A stretch of 13,892 nt of DNA from GCA-020356105 sp041602815 (GCA_041602815.1 JBFIFO010000104.1:1-13892); one strand, 5' to 3'; counted from the stretch's first letter, positions 7,902 through 13,892 are shown. Notes: generated by a model from the sequence alone, not told the origin. Numbers and translations: made by a program.

Positions 7902-7929
7902 GGCCGGCCGCGCGTTCGCGCGGCCGGCC
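7902..7929. terminator. Strong GC palindrome after the HAF-repeat gene
   Basis: A perfect inverted repeat of 13-base arms: GGCCGGCCGCGCG at 7902-7914 and its complement at 7917-7929, with only TT between (in practice a 12-bp stem with a GTTC loop). It lies 25 bases beyond the stop of the secreted protein gene (7954) and before the start of the redoxin fragment, both on the minus strand. It probably ends or stabilises the upstream transcript. No T-run follows on either strand, so it is not a classical intrinsic terminator. Confidence 0.5.
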
Positions 7930-7953
7930 AGCCTAGCTTGTATTGTCCGTTCC

Positions 7954-9696
7954 TCAGTTGGCGCTGGCAACCTTGCCAACGGCCACGACGTTGATGGTAA
8001 TTCGGGCCGTACCCGTATTGCCGGCCCCGTCGCTGACAAAGGCGTTGACAGGGTAGGCGCCGGCCGGAAGCTTGCGCACATTGAGACGACACGTCGTCGC
8101 ATATGTCGTCTCGCCGGAAAGCGACCGGCTACAGACGACGCGTTCGCGAGAATCGATGACCGTACTGATCTCGACATAGGCGAGCGCCTGATTGTCGGTC
8201 GCCTCTATGGCGACTTCGAGCTTGCCGGAAACCGTGGCGCCGTCGGCGGGCGACAGGATGCTGATCGTCGGTGCGATCGTATCGGACGTGCTGACCGGAT
8301 CGCTTGGCGCGGTCGCACTGGCGATATTCGAGTAGCCGGAGACACCGCCCGTTCCGACTGCATTGACCCGGTAGTCATAGGTGACTCGCGGCTCGACCGC
8401 GATGTCGTCATATTGCGGATTTGGCCAGTTGGACGCGATCACCTCCCAGGCTCCGGCCCCGGCCGGGCTGCGTTCGACAGTGAACCCGGTCTCGAGGTCG
8501 CTGGTATCGCTCCAGCTCAAGGCGATTCCGGTCCAGGGTTCCGACGCCGTCGCGTCATGCGCTAGGGCCACGAGATCCGCCGGCGGCGGCGGTGCCGGTG
8601 TCAGCGGTGGCGGCGGTGGCGGCGGCAACACATCGGTCGGCGACAGCAACACAGCGCCGCCGGTCCCGCTGCCCGCGATCTGGCGAAGATCGTTGATCGC
8701 CTCGGCGCGAGTAACGAGCCGGTCCTGGAATCCGGGCGCCAGAAGATCATCCAGCAGGAACCATTGGTCGAGCGCGCCGATGTAGAGCAGCGGCCTGAAT
8801 GCGAAATCCACGCCCGTGGTGCCGACAACGTCGCCGAAATAATTGATGTCGGTACCCGTATCCTGCCACGAGTTGGCCGTGATCACGTGCCAACCGCCCG
8901 GACCCAAATGCCGGACGGCTGCGGAGATTCGTCTGCCGGAACCGTCGGACAGGCTTGTCACAGCCCGCCCGGTCGTCCAGCCGAGGTCGTTGATCGCAAC
9001 CAGTGACGGCAGGCTCATGCCGTCCGGCGCGCCAAGATCGGTGAATCCGCCATTGAGGTTGCCAAGAAATCCGCCACCGGTGACGTCGCCGAAATCGTTG
9101 ACGTCGGTCGGCCGCACCGGGAAATCGAAGGCGGCCAAGAAGTCGCCAAGCACGTCATACTTCATTGCCGGCGAGCCGGAAAAATCGAAGTTGGTGGAAT
9201 AGCCCACGACGATCCAGTGGTTGTTCACGGCCGTGGCCACGCTGTTGGCGAACCCCGCAAGCGTGCCGATTTCGCGCGCCTCCGTTACGACGCCCGCCGT
9301 CGTGGAATAGATCCACAAAACGGCGGCCTGGAGCCGATCCGGCGTGTCCGGGTAGGCGGTTCCAACCACCAGGATATTCCCTGCGAAGTCGCGATCGGTC
9401 AGATCGACGGCCTGCGCCGCGACTCCCAGCCGGGGCAGCAGAATCGGGCCGCGTTCCGGCGTGTACAAGAATGGTGCCAGAGCCCCATCGACCACCGCCA
9501 TCCCGGCGGCATCGCCGGTCTCGTTGACGGCTAACGCGGTGCTGTACGTGACGCCCGGATTGGCAGCGATCAGCTGGCTGCCGATCTCGGTCACGTTATA
9601 GGCCGGAACAGTCTCCAGCGCGGGCGCAGGATGTGAAAATGCAAGAGCGAATAGAACTCCAAGCGCCATCATGGCGCCCAGACGAGATCTTTTCAT
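7954..9696 (-). CDS. Secreted multidomain protein: HAF-type repeats, proline linker, FnIII and Ig-like domains
   Basis: 580 residues from the ATG at 9696, chosen because GGGAG lies just upstream. An in-frame start at 9744 would push the signal peptide inward. Residues 1-27 form a signal peptide (KR at the start, hydrophobic core, PAPA cleavage region). Residues about 30-350 contain six or so degenerate repeats of the form A-x-x-x-N-D/E-x-G-x-x-x-G (for example ALAVNETGDAAG, PTDVNDFGDVTG, EAINDLRQIAG), as in bacterial HAF-repeat extracellular proteins with a likely beta-propeller fold. A proline-rich linker (about 355-372, seven prolines in a row) leads to a fibronectin type III domain (about 373-465, ERSPAGAGAWEVI ... 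YDYRVNAVG). A C-terminal Ig-like domain (about 470-578, TIAPTISILSPADGATVSG) follows. No sorting signal is visible. Likely an exported surface or matrix protein; target unknown. Confidence 0.82.
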   Translation of the reverse strand: MKRSRLGAMMALGVLFALAFSHPAPALETVPAYNVTEIGSQLIAANPGVTYSTALAVNETGDAAGMAVVDGALAPFLYTPERGPILLPRLGVAAQAVDLTDRDFAGNILVVGTAYPDTPDRLQAAVLWIYSTTAGVVTEAREIGTLAGFANSVATAVNNHWIVVGYSTNFDFSGSPAMKYDVLGDFLAAFDFPVRPTDVNDFGDVTGGGFLGNLNGGFTDLGAPDGMSLPSLVAINDLGWTTGRAVTSLSDGSGRRISAAVRHLGPGGWHVITANSWQDTGTDINYFGDVVGTTGVDFAFRPLLYIGALDQWFLLDDLLAPGFQDRLVTRAEAINDLRQIAGSGTGGAVLLSPTDVLPPPPPPPLTPAPPPPADLVALAHDATASEPWTGIALSWSDTSDLETGFTVERSPAGAGAWEVIASNWPNPQYDDIAVEPRVTYDYRVNAVGTGGVSGYSNIASATAPSDPVSTSDTIAPTISILSPADGATVSGKLEVAIEATDNQALAYVEISTVIDSRERVVCSRSLSGETTYATTCRLNVRKLPAGAYPVNAFVSDGAGNTGTARITINVVAVGKVASAN

Positions 9697-9736
9697 TGTT
9701 CTTCTCCCGATCAATTTCCTTAGCCAATTTACTCCC

Positions 9737-9751
9737 CGCCGCAATGCGGCG
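9737..9751. other. Small hairpin in the 5' leader of the HAF-repeat gene
   Basis: CGCCGCAATGCGGCG is a near-perfect palindrome 41 bases upstream of the 9696 start. In RNA it would give a short stem with a CAATG loop. It may affect translation or mRNA stability; function is not shown. Confidence 0.35.
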
Positions 9752-9857
9752 TATCTTCCTTACTTCTAGGCCAAGGGGTCATCCGGAGTATCTAATGGGA
9801 AAGAATGGACCGGCGCTCGGGGGCGCGCAAGTAATTAACCATCTTTTGTGTTAACTA

Positions 9858-9871
9858 TTGAGATAGATCAA
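9858..9871 (-). promoter_or_regulatory. FNR/FixK-like box upstream of the HAF-repeat gene
   Basis: On the minus strand the bases read TTGAT-CTAT-CTCAA, one mismatch from the TTGAT-N4-ATCAA consensus of FNR/FixK-type regulators. It lies in an AT-rich island (about 9830-9875) between tadA and the HAF-repeat gene. A TAATTA-like -10 at about 9832-9837 sits close to the distance expected if the box were centred near -41. The intervening leader to the 9696 start would be about 130 bases. The rest of 9697-9902 shows nothing else clear. Confidence 0.4.
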
Positions 9872-9902
9872 TTTTGCCCTGGACACGGCAGAAAGGCTGG
9901 CG

Positions 9903-10355
9903 TCACCGCCGCACTTCGAAGAATGCCCGCAACAGAGCCGCCGCGTCGTTTTCCGCGATGCCGCCATAGACCTCGGGCCGGTGGTGGCAGGTCGGCTGTG
10001 CGAAAAAACGCGGGCCGTGTTCGACGCCGCCTCCTTTCGGGTCGGCCGCCCCGTAATAGAGCCGACGGATGCGGGCGAATGCGATCGCCGCGGCGCACAT
10101 CGCACACGGCTCCAGGGTCACGTAGAGATCGCAGTCCGGCAGCCGGGTCGTACCGCGATCCGCCGCCGCCGTCCGGATCGCCAGCATTTCCGCGTGCGCC
10201 GTCGGGTCCGACAGCTCCTCGGTGCGATTGCCGGCGCGCGCCACGATCTCTCCGGTTTGCCCGTCGACGAGAACCGCGCCGACCGGGACCTCCCCCCGGT
10301 CGGCAGCAGCCCGCGCTTCACCGAGCGCAGCATTCATATACCGGTCGCGACGCAT
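9903..10355 (-). CDS. tadA: tRNA-specific adenosine deaminase TadA
   Basis: 150 residues. TadA deaminates the wobble adenosine (A34) of tRNA-Arg(ACG) to inosine; it is an essential zinc enzyme of the cytidine-deaminase fold. Zinc ligands are H54 (in TAHAEML), C84 and C87 (in LEPCAMC), and the proton-shuttling glutamate is E56. The N-terminal EVPVGAVLV and the later RIRRLYYGAADPKGG segments also match. The ATG at 10355 is preferred over the ATG at 10337, because the family usually has several residues before the motif matching YMNAAL; neither has a strong ribosome site. A MarR gene and a broken membrane ORF lie upstream on the same strand and could share its transcript. Confidence 0.95.
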   Translation of the reverse strand: MRRDRYMNAALGEARAAADRGEVPVGAVLVDGQTGEIVARAGNRTEELSDPTAHAEMLAIRTAAADRGTTRLPDCDLYVTLEPCAMCAAAIAFARIRRLYYGAADPKGGGVEHGPRFFAQPTCHHRPEVYGGIAENDAAALLRAFFEVRR

Positions 10356-10418
10356 CGCCGAACCGTGCCCGGCAGGCCCCGTTCCGTCAAGCGGTGCGGC
10401 GCTGGGCCTGCAGGATAG

Positions 10419-10616
10419 CTACCGGGCCGCTAAGGCCAGCATGGGGATACTGGCCGCCGCCAGCACGCGCAGCGGGGGCTCTCCCTCCAGTGTCTGCAGT
10501 GCGCCGCTCAGCGACAACGACAGCGCCGCCGTGAGCCAAAGGCCAAGCACGCCCTAAGCCACCCCGGCCGCGCACCGCCAGCCGGTCCTGCCCAAAATGT
10601 CTTGCTCCATCACCAT
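10419..10616 (-). pseudogene. Small membrane-protein ORF interrupted by one in-frame TAG
   Basis: Starting from ATG at 10616-10614, with a strong ribosome site (GGAGGGAG, six or so bases upstream), the frame encodes 20 residues ending GWRCAAGVA. It then meets TAG at 10556-10554 and continues in the same frame for 44 more residues to a second TAG at 10421-10419. The second part, GVLGLWLTAALSLSLSGALQ followed by an LRVLAAASIPMLALAAR stretch, is strongly hydrophobic with coding-like base use, resembling one or two membrane segments. Replacing the first TAG by TGG (Trp) would restore a continuous 65-residue protein, so a point mutation is likely. It follows marR by 99 bases and has its own promoter-like region carrying a palindrome. 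I do not recognise the family; it could be the start of a larger, decayed membrane protein. Confidence 0.5.
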
Positions 10617-10673
10617 GTTTCTCCCTCCGCCCGCCTGTGGCAAGGGCGGCCCGCCGTTACGGGCTGTGATGAA

Positions 10674-10702
10674 GTTATGTGTATATACATCTTTTGAATC
10701 AA
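10674..10702 (-). promoter_or_regulatory. Promoter with palindromic operator before the interrupted membrane ORF
   Basis: On the minus strand: a -35-like TTGATT (10702-10697), a 17-base spacer and a -10-like CATAAC (10679-10674). The spacer holds the perfect palindrome TGTATATACA (10680-10689), an obvious place for a repressor. The half-sites TGTA/TACA match those of the palindrome in front of marR but with a two-base shorter centre. The site lies 58 bases before the ATG at 10616. Confidence 0.45.
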
Positions 10703-10715
10703 ACAAAAAACCGAA

Positions 10716-11153
10716 CTAATCCCGGACCACCCGGCGCACCGTCTGCAGCTGGCGCAGGAACTCGCCCCACTGCTCGTCGCCGAGCCGGTCGATCATGCGC
10801 GTCTGTGCACGCCGCCACATCGGTACCGCGCGCGACAATATGTGCTCGCCGTCGGCGGTCACCACCACTTTGCGGACCCGCCGGTCGTCACCGGCCTCGA
10901 TGCGAATCAACCCGGCCTCCTCGAGCGGTCGGAGATTTCGCGTCAGCGTGGTGCGATCCATCGCCATATCGTCGGCCAGGCGGCTGATCGGCGCTCCGCC
11001 CGCGGCCGCCGCCATGGTCAACAGCGAGAACTGCGTGCTCTTCAATCCACTCGCCTTCAGCGCCTCGTCATAGAACTGGGTTACCGCGCGTGCCGCCTTG
11101 CGCAGGTTGAAGCTCGTGCACATGGCGGTTGCCGAAAGATCGCTCTTGTCCAC
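10716..11153 (-). CDS. MarR-family winged-helix transcriptional regulator
   Basis: 145 residues from the GTG at 11153; an in-frame ATG at 11123 is an alternative, and neither has an ideal ribosome site. The pattern is typical of MarR dimers: N-terminal helix CTSFNLRKAARAVTQFYDEAL, helix GLKSTQFSLLTMAA, recognition helix in PISRLADDMAMDRTTLTRNLR, and the winged loop DDRRVRKVVVTADG, followed by C-terminal dimerisation helices. MarR proteins usually repress their own promoter and a neighbouring gene, and are released by small ligands. Here a perfect 12-base palindrome overlaps the -10 of its own predicted promoter, a related palindrome precedes the next ORF on the same strand, and a PuuD-like gene is divergently placed. 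The ligand cannot be inferred. Confidence 0.92.
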   Translation of the reverse strand: MDKSDLSATAMCTSFNLRKAARAVTQFYDEALKASGLKSTQFSLLTMAAAAGGAPISRLADDMAMDRTTLTRNLRPLEEAGLIRIEAGDDRRVRKVVVTADGEHILSRAVPMWRRAQTRMIDRLGDEQWGEFLRQLQTVRRVVRD

Positions 11154-11192
11154 CCTGAGATGTCCCGTTCCCCGACCGTGATTTAACGCACC

Positions 11193-11223
11193 TGTACATG
11201 TACATTCCGGTGCGGCCTGTCAA
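11193..11223 (-). promoter_or_regulatory. marR promoter with TGTACATGTACA operator in the divergent intergenic region
   Basis: The minus strand has a perfect -35 TTGACA at 11223-11218. With a 17-base spacer the -10 falls at 11200-11195. The perfect 12-base palindrome TGTACATGTACA (11193-11204) covers that -10 exactly, 40 bases upstream of the marR GTG and 69 bases upstream of the PuuD-like ATG. This is the geometry of MarR autorepression and possible co-control of the divergent gene. The -10 hexamer itself is weak. Confidence 0.6.
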
Positions 11224-11272
11224 GCGCCACCGCCATTGCGTCGCTTACCGGCGCAGCGTAGTGTCATTGGCC

Positions 11273-12019
11273 ATGAACGCACCGGTCATCGGCATCACGC
11301 TGGATTGCGAGGCTGGCGGCGAGGCCGCCTGGTCGCGTTTTCCCTGGTACGCGCTGCGCCGCCACTACCTCGACGCGGTGGCCAAGGCGGGCGGCGTGCC
11401 GATTGCGCTCCCCTACCAGCGGGCCCTGGTCGACGCCTATCTCGACCGTGTCGACGGGTTGGTCCTTACCGGTGGCGATTTCGACATCGATCCGTCGCTG
11501 TATGGTTCGTCGCGCCGCCATGCGAGCATCCGCACCAAGGACGAACGGACCCAGTTCGAGTGGACGCTGACCGAAAAGGCGCTGGTCCGCGACATGCCGG
11601 TGCTGGGCATCTGCGGCGGCATGCAGCTGCTGCACGTTCTCCTCGGCGGCACCCTGATCCAGCATATTCCGGACGAGGTCCAGGACGCGCTCCCGCACGA
11701 GCAGCCGAACCCCCGCGAGGAGGCCGGACATCATGTCCATATCGAGCCGGGCACGAAGCTGCACCAGATCTGCGGCGTGGACAAGCTGGCCGTCAACAGC
11801 GCCCACCATCAGGCGCCGAAGGATTGCCCGGGCGGGGTCCGCGTCAGCGCCCTGGCACAGGACGGCGTGATCGAGGGCATTGAAAGCACACGGCACCGCT
11901 TCGCACTCGGTGTCCAGTGGCACCCGGAATTTCTCCGCGAACCGGCCGACGAGCGAATCTTCGCAGCGTTCGTCGCCGAATCCGCGGGCGCGACGGCGGC
12001 GGCCGACACCAAGGGCTGA
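11273..12019 (+). CDS. Class I glutamine amidotransferase-like hydrolase of the PuuD (peptidase C26) family
   Basis: 248 residues from the ATG at 11273. An in-frame ATG at 11198 lies inside the operator and would add non-family residues. The catalytic triad is visible: nucleophile C114 in GICGGMQLL, H217 and E219 in QWHPEF. The N-terminal PVIGITLD, GLVLTGGDFDIDPSLYG and VNSAHHQA segments are typical of gamma-glutamyl-gamma-aminobutyrate hydrolases. PuuD frees GABA from gamma-Glu-GABA in putrescine breakdown. Length is close to E. coli PuuD (254). None of the other puu genes is next to it, so the real substrate may be another gamma-glutamyl compound. It is divergent from marR and followed 24 bases later by rluB. 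Family membership is firm; the exact substrate is not. Confidence 0.88.
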   Translation: MNAPVIGITLDCEAGGEAAWSRFPWYALRRHYLDAVAKAGGVPIALPYQRALVDAYLDRVDGLVLTGGDFDIDPSLYGSSRRHASIRTKDERTQFEWTLTEKALVRDMPVLGICGGMQLLHVLLGGTLIQHIPDEVQDALPHEQPNPREEAGHHVHIEPGTKLHQICGVDKLAVNSAHHQAPKDCPGGVRVSALAQDGVIEGIESTRHRFALGVQWHPEFLREPADERIFAAFVAESAGATAAADTKG

Positions 12020-12043
12020 CCGCATGATGCGCCTGGCATCAAC

Positions 12044-12853
12044 GTGACCGGGAACGGCGTCAGGGGCGAGCGGATTGCCAAACGGCTGGCGCGGGCCGGT
12101 CTGTGCTCGCGGCGCGAGGCGGAGGTCTGGATCCGCGCCGGCCGTGTCGCGGTCGACGGCGCGGTGCTGGATTCGCCGGCAGTCAACGTCACCGATGCCG
12201 AGGCGATCACGGTCGACGGCAAGCCATTGCCGGCCGCCGAGCCAACCCGGCTATGGCGCTACCATAAGCCGACCGGCGTTGTGACCACGACCCGCGACCC
12301 GCAAGGGCGGCCGACGGTATTCTCCAAGCTGCCGAAAGACATGCCGCGCGTCGTAACCGTCGGGCGGCTCGACCTCAATTCGGAAGGGCTTCTGCTGCTG
12401 ACCAACGACGGTGAACTGGCGCGCCGGCTGGAGCTGCCGGCCACCGGCTGGCTGCGCCGCTATCGCGTACGTGTGCGTGGCCGCGTCGAACCGGCGAAGC
12501 TTGAGGCACTGGCCGGCGGAATCGAGATCGACGGCATACGCTACGGCCCGATCCGTGCCCGGCTCGACCGCCAGCTGGCGACCAACGCCTGGCTCACGGT
12601 CGCCTTGGCCGAAGGGCGCAACCGCGAGGTGCGGCGTGTCTGCGAGCAACTGGGCTATCCGGTTCTGCGGCTGATCCGCCTGTCCTACGGCCCGTTCCAA
12701 CTCGGCAGTCTTGAACGCAACGCGGTTGCAGAGGTTCCGGCGCGTATCCTGCGCGACCAGATGGGCAGCGCGATGCCGGAACAGCAAGGCGGCGCGAAAC
12801 GAAGCGGCCGCCAACGTCGGCAAGACCATGCGCGTCGTCGCCGGAAGGCATAA
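12044..12853 (+). CDS. rluB: RsuA/RluB-family rRNA pseudouridine synthase
   Basis: 269 residues from a GTG at 12044. Residues about 9-50 form an S4 RNA-binding domain (ERIAKRLARAGLCSRREAE). The catalytic domain follows, with WRYHKPTGVVTT, the active-site motif GRLDLNSEGLLLLTNDG (catalytic D110), and GRNREVRRVCEQLGYPVLRLIR. It converts specific uridines of ribosomal RNA to pseudouridine; RluB acts on 23S rRNA, RsuA on 16S, and the sequence alone does not settle which. The neighbourhood next to rsmD supports the RluB name used in alphaproteobacteria. The C-terminal tail (from about residue 248) is very rich in Arg and Lys and probably contacts RNA. Its end overlaps rsmD by 26 bases, suggesting translational coupling. 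The ribosome site before the GTG is weak. Confidence 0.88.
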   Translation: MTGNGVRGERIAKRLARAGLCSRREAEVWIRAGRVAVDGAVLDSPAVNVTDAEAITVDGKPLPAAEPTRLWRYHKPTGVVTTTRDPQGRPTVFSKLPKDMPRVVTVGRLDLNSEGLLLLTNDGELARRLELPATGWLRRYRVRVRGRVEPAKLEALAGGIEIDGIRYGPIRARLDRQLATNAWLTVALAEGRNREVRRVCEQLGYPVLRLIRLSYGPFQLGSLERNAVAEVPARILRDQMGSAMPEQQGGAKRSGRQRRQDHARRRRKA

Positions 12854-13427
12854 AGGCCGCCGCCTCGTCGCGCCGTGCGGCCGCGACGTGCGGCCGACCG
12901 CCGACCGCACGCGTCAGGCTTTGTTCAACATCCTGGAACACGGCCACTTCGTACGCGGCGGCGGCTCGCCGCTGCGCGGCGCACGAGTGCTCGACGCCTT
13001 CGCCGGAACCGGCGCGATGGGGCTGGAGGCGCTGAGCAGGGGCGCCGATCACGCAGTGTTCATGGAGACGGCGCGCGAGGCGCTGCAGGCGCTGGAGCGC
13101 AACATCATGGCCTGCCGCGAAGAGGATCGCGCGGAAATTCTCCGCGTCGATGCGACCCGTCCGCCGCGGGCCCAACTGTCCTGCGCCCTCGCCTTCCTCG
13201 ACCCGCCGTACGGCAGCGGCCTTGCCACGCCGTGCCTTGTCGCCCTCGCGGCGCAGGGCTGGCTGGCGGGCGATGCGCTGTGCACCCTCGAGTTGGCGGC
13301 ACGCGAACCCTTCGCACCGCCCGGCGGATTCGACGTGTTGGACGAGCGCCGCTATGGCGCAGCACAGGTCTTGCTCTTGCGGTATCGAAGCGGCGCCTCG
13401 CCCGGAAAGCGGGCGATAGGCCGGTAG
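12828..13427 (+). CDS. rsmD: 16S rRNA (guanine-966 N2) methyltransferase RsmD
   Basis: 199 residues from the ATG at 12828, which lies inside the 3' end of rluB. A longer frame upstream gives only out-of-frame rluB sequence. The family start MRVVAGRHKGRRL is unmistakable. The SAM-binding motif is DAFAGTGAMGLEALSRGA, with an acidic residue after the next strand (FMETARE), and the catalytic motif is DPPY at residues 125-128 (FLDPPYG). RsmD uses S-adenosylmethionine to methylate G966 of 16S rRNA in the assembled 30S subunit. It forms an rRNA-modification pair with rluB. It ends 16 bases from the stop of a convergent small gene. Confidence 0.95.
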   Translation: MRVVAGRHKGRRLVAPCGRDVRPTADRTRQALFNILEHGHFVRGGGSPLRGARVLDAFAGTGAMGLEALSRGADHAVFMETAREALQALERNIMACREEDRAEILRVDATRPPRAQLSCALAFLDPPYGSGLATPCLVALAAQGWLAGDALCTLELAAREPFAPPGGFDVLDERRYGAAQVLLLRYRSGASPGKRAIGR

Positions 13428-13436
13428 GTCGTGCGC

Positions 13437-13456
13437 GGCCGCCCTATTGTGCGGCC
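13437..13456. terminator. Possible bidirectional hairpin between convergent genes
   Basis: GGCCGC (13437-13442) and GCGGCC (13451-13456) form a 6-bp stem with an 8-nt loop, overlapping the stop of the minus-strand gene and lying 9 bases beyond the rsmD stop. The position suits a shared terminator, but no T-run is present on either side. Confidence 0.3.
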
Positions 13457-13671
13457 TTGAGATAATCCTGGCGCCGATTGTACGCCTTGCGCTGCTCCTC
13501 GGCGTCGGCCTCGCGGCGGACCTCGCGTGCATCCCGCTCGGTACTTGTTTTTTCATTGCGCAGACGGCGCACCCGCATCGACAGCAGCAGGAGGTCGAGA
13601 ATGATGAACATCGCGGTCAGCAGATAGATCATCCCCAGTTCCATGACGAAGCCGAGTATCGAGTGAAACAT
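13444..13671 (-). CDS. Small single-pass membrane protein with charged coiled-coil tail
   Basis: 75 residues from the ATG at 13671. This start has an excellent ribosome site (plus-strand CCTCCTC at about 13678-13684, read as GAGGAGG), whereas a longer in-frame version from 13737 only adds Arg-rich residues. Residues about 5-32 are a hydrophobic membrane span (GMIYLLTAMFIILDLLLLSM). The rest is highly charged (RRLRNEKTSTERDAREVRREADAEEQ), predicted as a cytoplasmic helix or short coiled coil, ending in YLKAAQ. I do not recognise a named family; it resembles small hypothetical membrane proteins of alphaproteobacteria. It runs toward rsmD. A CtrA-type box lies about 130 bases upstream, so cell-cycle control is possible. 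Confidence 0.7.
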   Translation of the reverse strand: MFHSILGFVMELGMIYLLTAMFIILDLLLLSMRVRRLRNEKTSTERDAREVRREADAEEQRKAYNRRQDYLKAAQ

Positions 13672-13801
13672 ATTATCCCTCCTCATCGCAGGGCAGCGCC
13701 GCCGGCTGCCGCATGCACGGCCTCTGGTTCCCGTCACTCCGCACGTTTCGCGCTCTAAACGCGTCTTTATTCCTGTGATTTCAACTCTGCGACTCGCCCC
13801 A

Positions 13802-13817
13802 TTAACGAACGGTTAAC
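13802..13817 (+). promoter_or_regulatory. CtrA-type binding site (TTAA-N7-TTAAC)
   Basis: TTAA at 13802-13805, seven bases, then TTAAC at 13813-13817: an exact match to the full CtrA consensus of alphaproteobacteria, in otherwise GC-rich DNA. A GACTC (a GANTC, CcrM-type methylation site) sits at 13791-13795. It is upstream of the small membrane protein gene (minus strand) and may equally serve a gene beginning to the right of the window. Confidence 0.6.
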
Positions 13818-13860
13818 GCCCCGCCCCGTTTGGCTGGCATTTGCCGAAAACGCGAGGCAA

Positions 13861-13874
13861 CCATCGACCGATGG
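13861..13874. repeat. 14-base palindrome near the right edge
   Basis: CCATCGACCGATGG is a perfect inverted repeat (5-bp stem with a GACC loop). It sits at the edge of the gene-free stretch 13672-13892, possibly in the promoter or leader of an unseen gene. Confidence 0.3.
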
Positions 13875-13892
13875 CGGGAAGTGTGAAGACCC

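Noticed and set aside
9835..9855. Two TTAA elements considered as a CtrA box upstream of the HAF-repeat gene
   Set aside because: The spacing between them is 12 bases, not 7, so it does not fit the CtrA consensus.
11198..11272. Upstream in-frame ATG for the PuuD-like gene
   Set aside because: It lies within the operator palindrome and would add 25 non-family residues; the family starts at the ATG at 11273.
12594..13556. 320-codon minus-strand frame opposite rsmD
   Set aside because: Antisense to a gene with clear SAM and DPPY motifs; no independent support.

Overview
The window is GC-rich DNA, most likely from an alphaproteobacterium, probably near the Rhodospirillales. The evidence is codon usage with G or C in most third positions, the conserved tadA / rluB-rsmD neighbourhood, alphaproteobacterial-looking PurD and RsmD, and a textbook CtrA-type box (TTAA-N7-TTAAC) near the right edge. 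There is no phage, transposase, CRISPR, rRNA or tRNA signal.

Left part (1-2748): the 3' two thirds of purD (purine synthesis), then a 576-codon gene that joins an N-terminal GNAT acetyltransferase to a C-terminal histone-deacetylase/acetylpolyamine-amidohydrolase domain. All expected zinc ligands and the catalytic tyrosine are present. An acetyl-adding and an acetyl-removing domain in one chain is the most unusual thing in the window.

Middle left (2906-6544): a ydbH-ynbE-ydbL cluster. It encodes an inner-membrane-anchored AsmA-like protein, a small outer-membrane lipoprotein and a secreted helper, the set known in Escherichia coli to bridge the envelope for lipid transport.

Accessory stretch (6655-9902): a protein of the PGN_0703 restriction-endonuclease-like family whose catalytic Asp and Lys appear to be replaced; a redoxin gene cut off after about 80 codons; a strong 28-nt palindrome; and a secreted multidomain protein (HAF-type repeats, proline linker, FnIII, Ig-like), with a possible FNR/FixK-type site upstream.

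Right part (9903-13892): tadA on the minus strand and rluB-rsmD on the plus strand. These are often direct neighbours in alphaproteobacteria, but here they are separated by a MarR regulator, a TAG-interrupted small membrane ORF and a PuuD-like amidotransferase. TGTA...TACA palindromes sit in both the marR promoter and the promoter of the interrupted ORF, so this looks like a small self-regulated module. The window ends with a small membrane/coiled-coil protein and the CtrA-type box.
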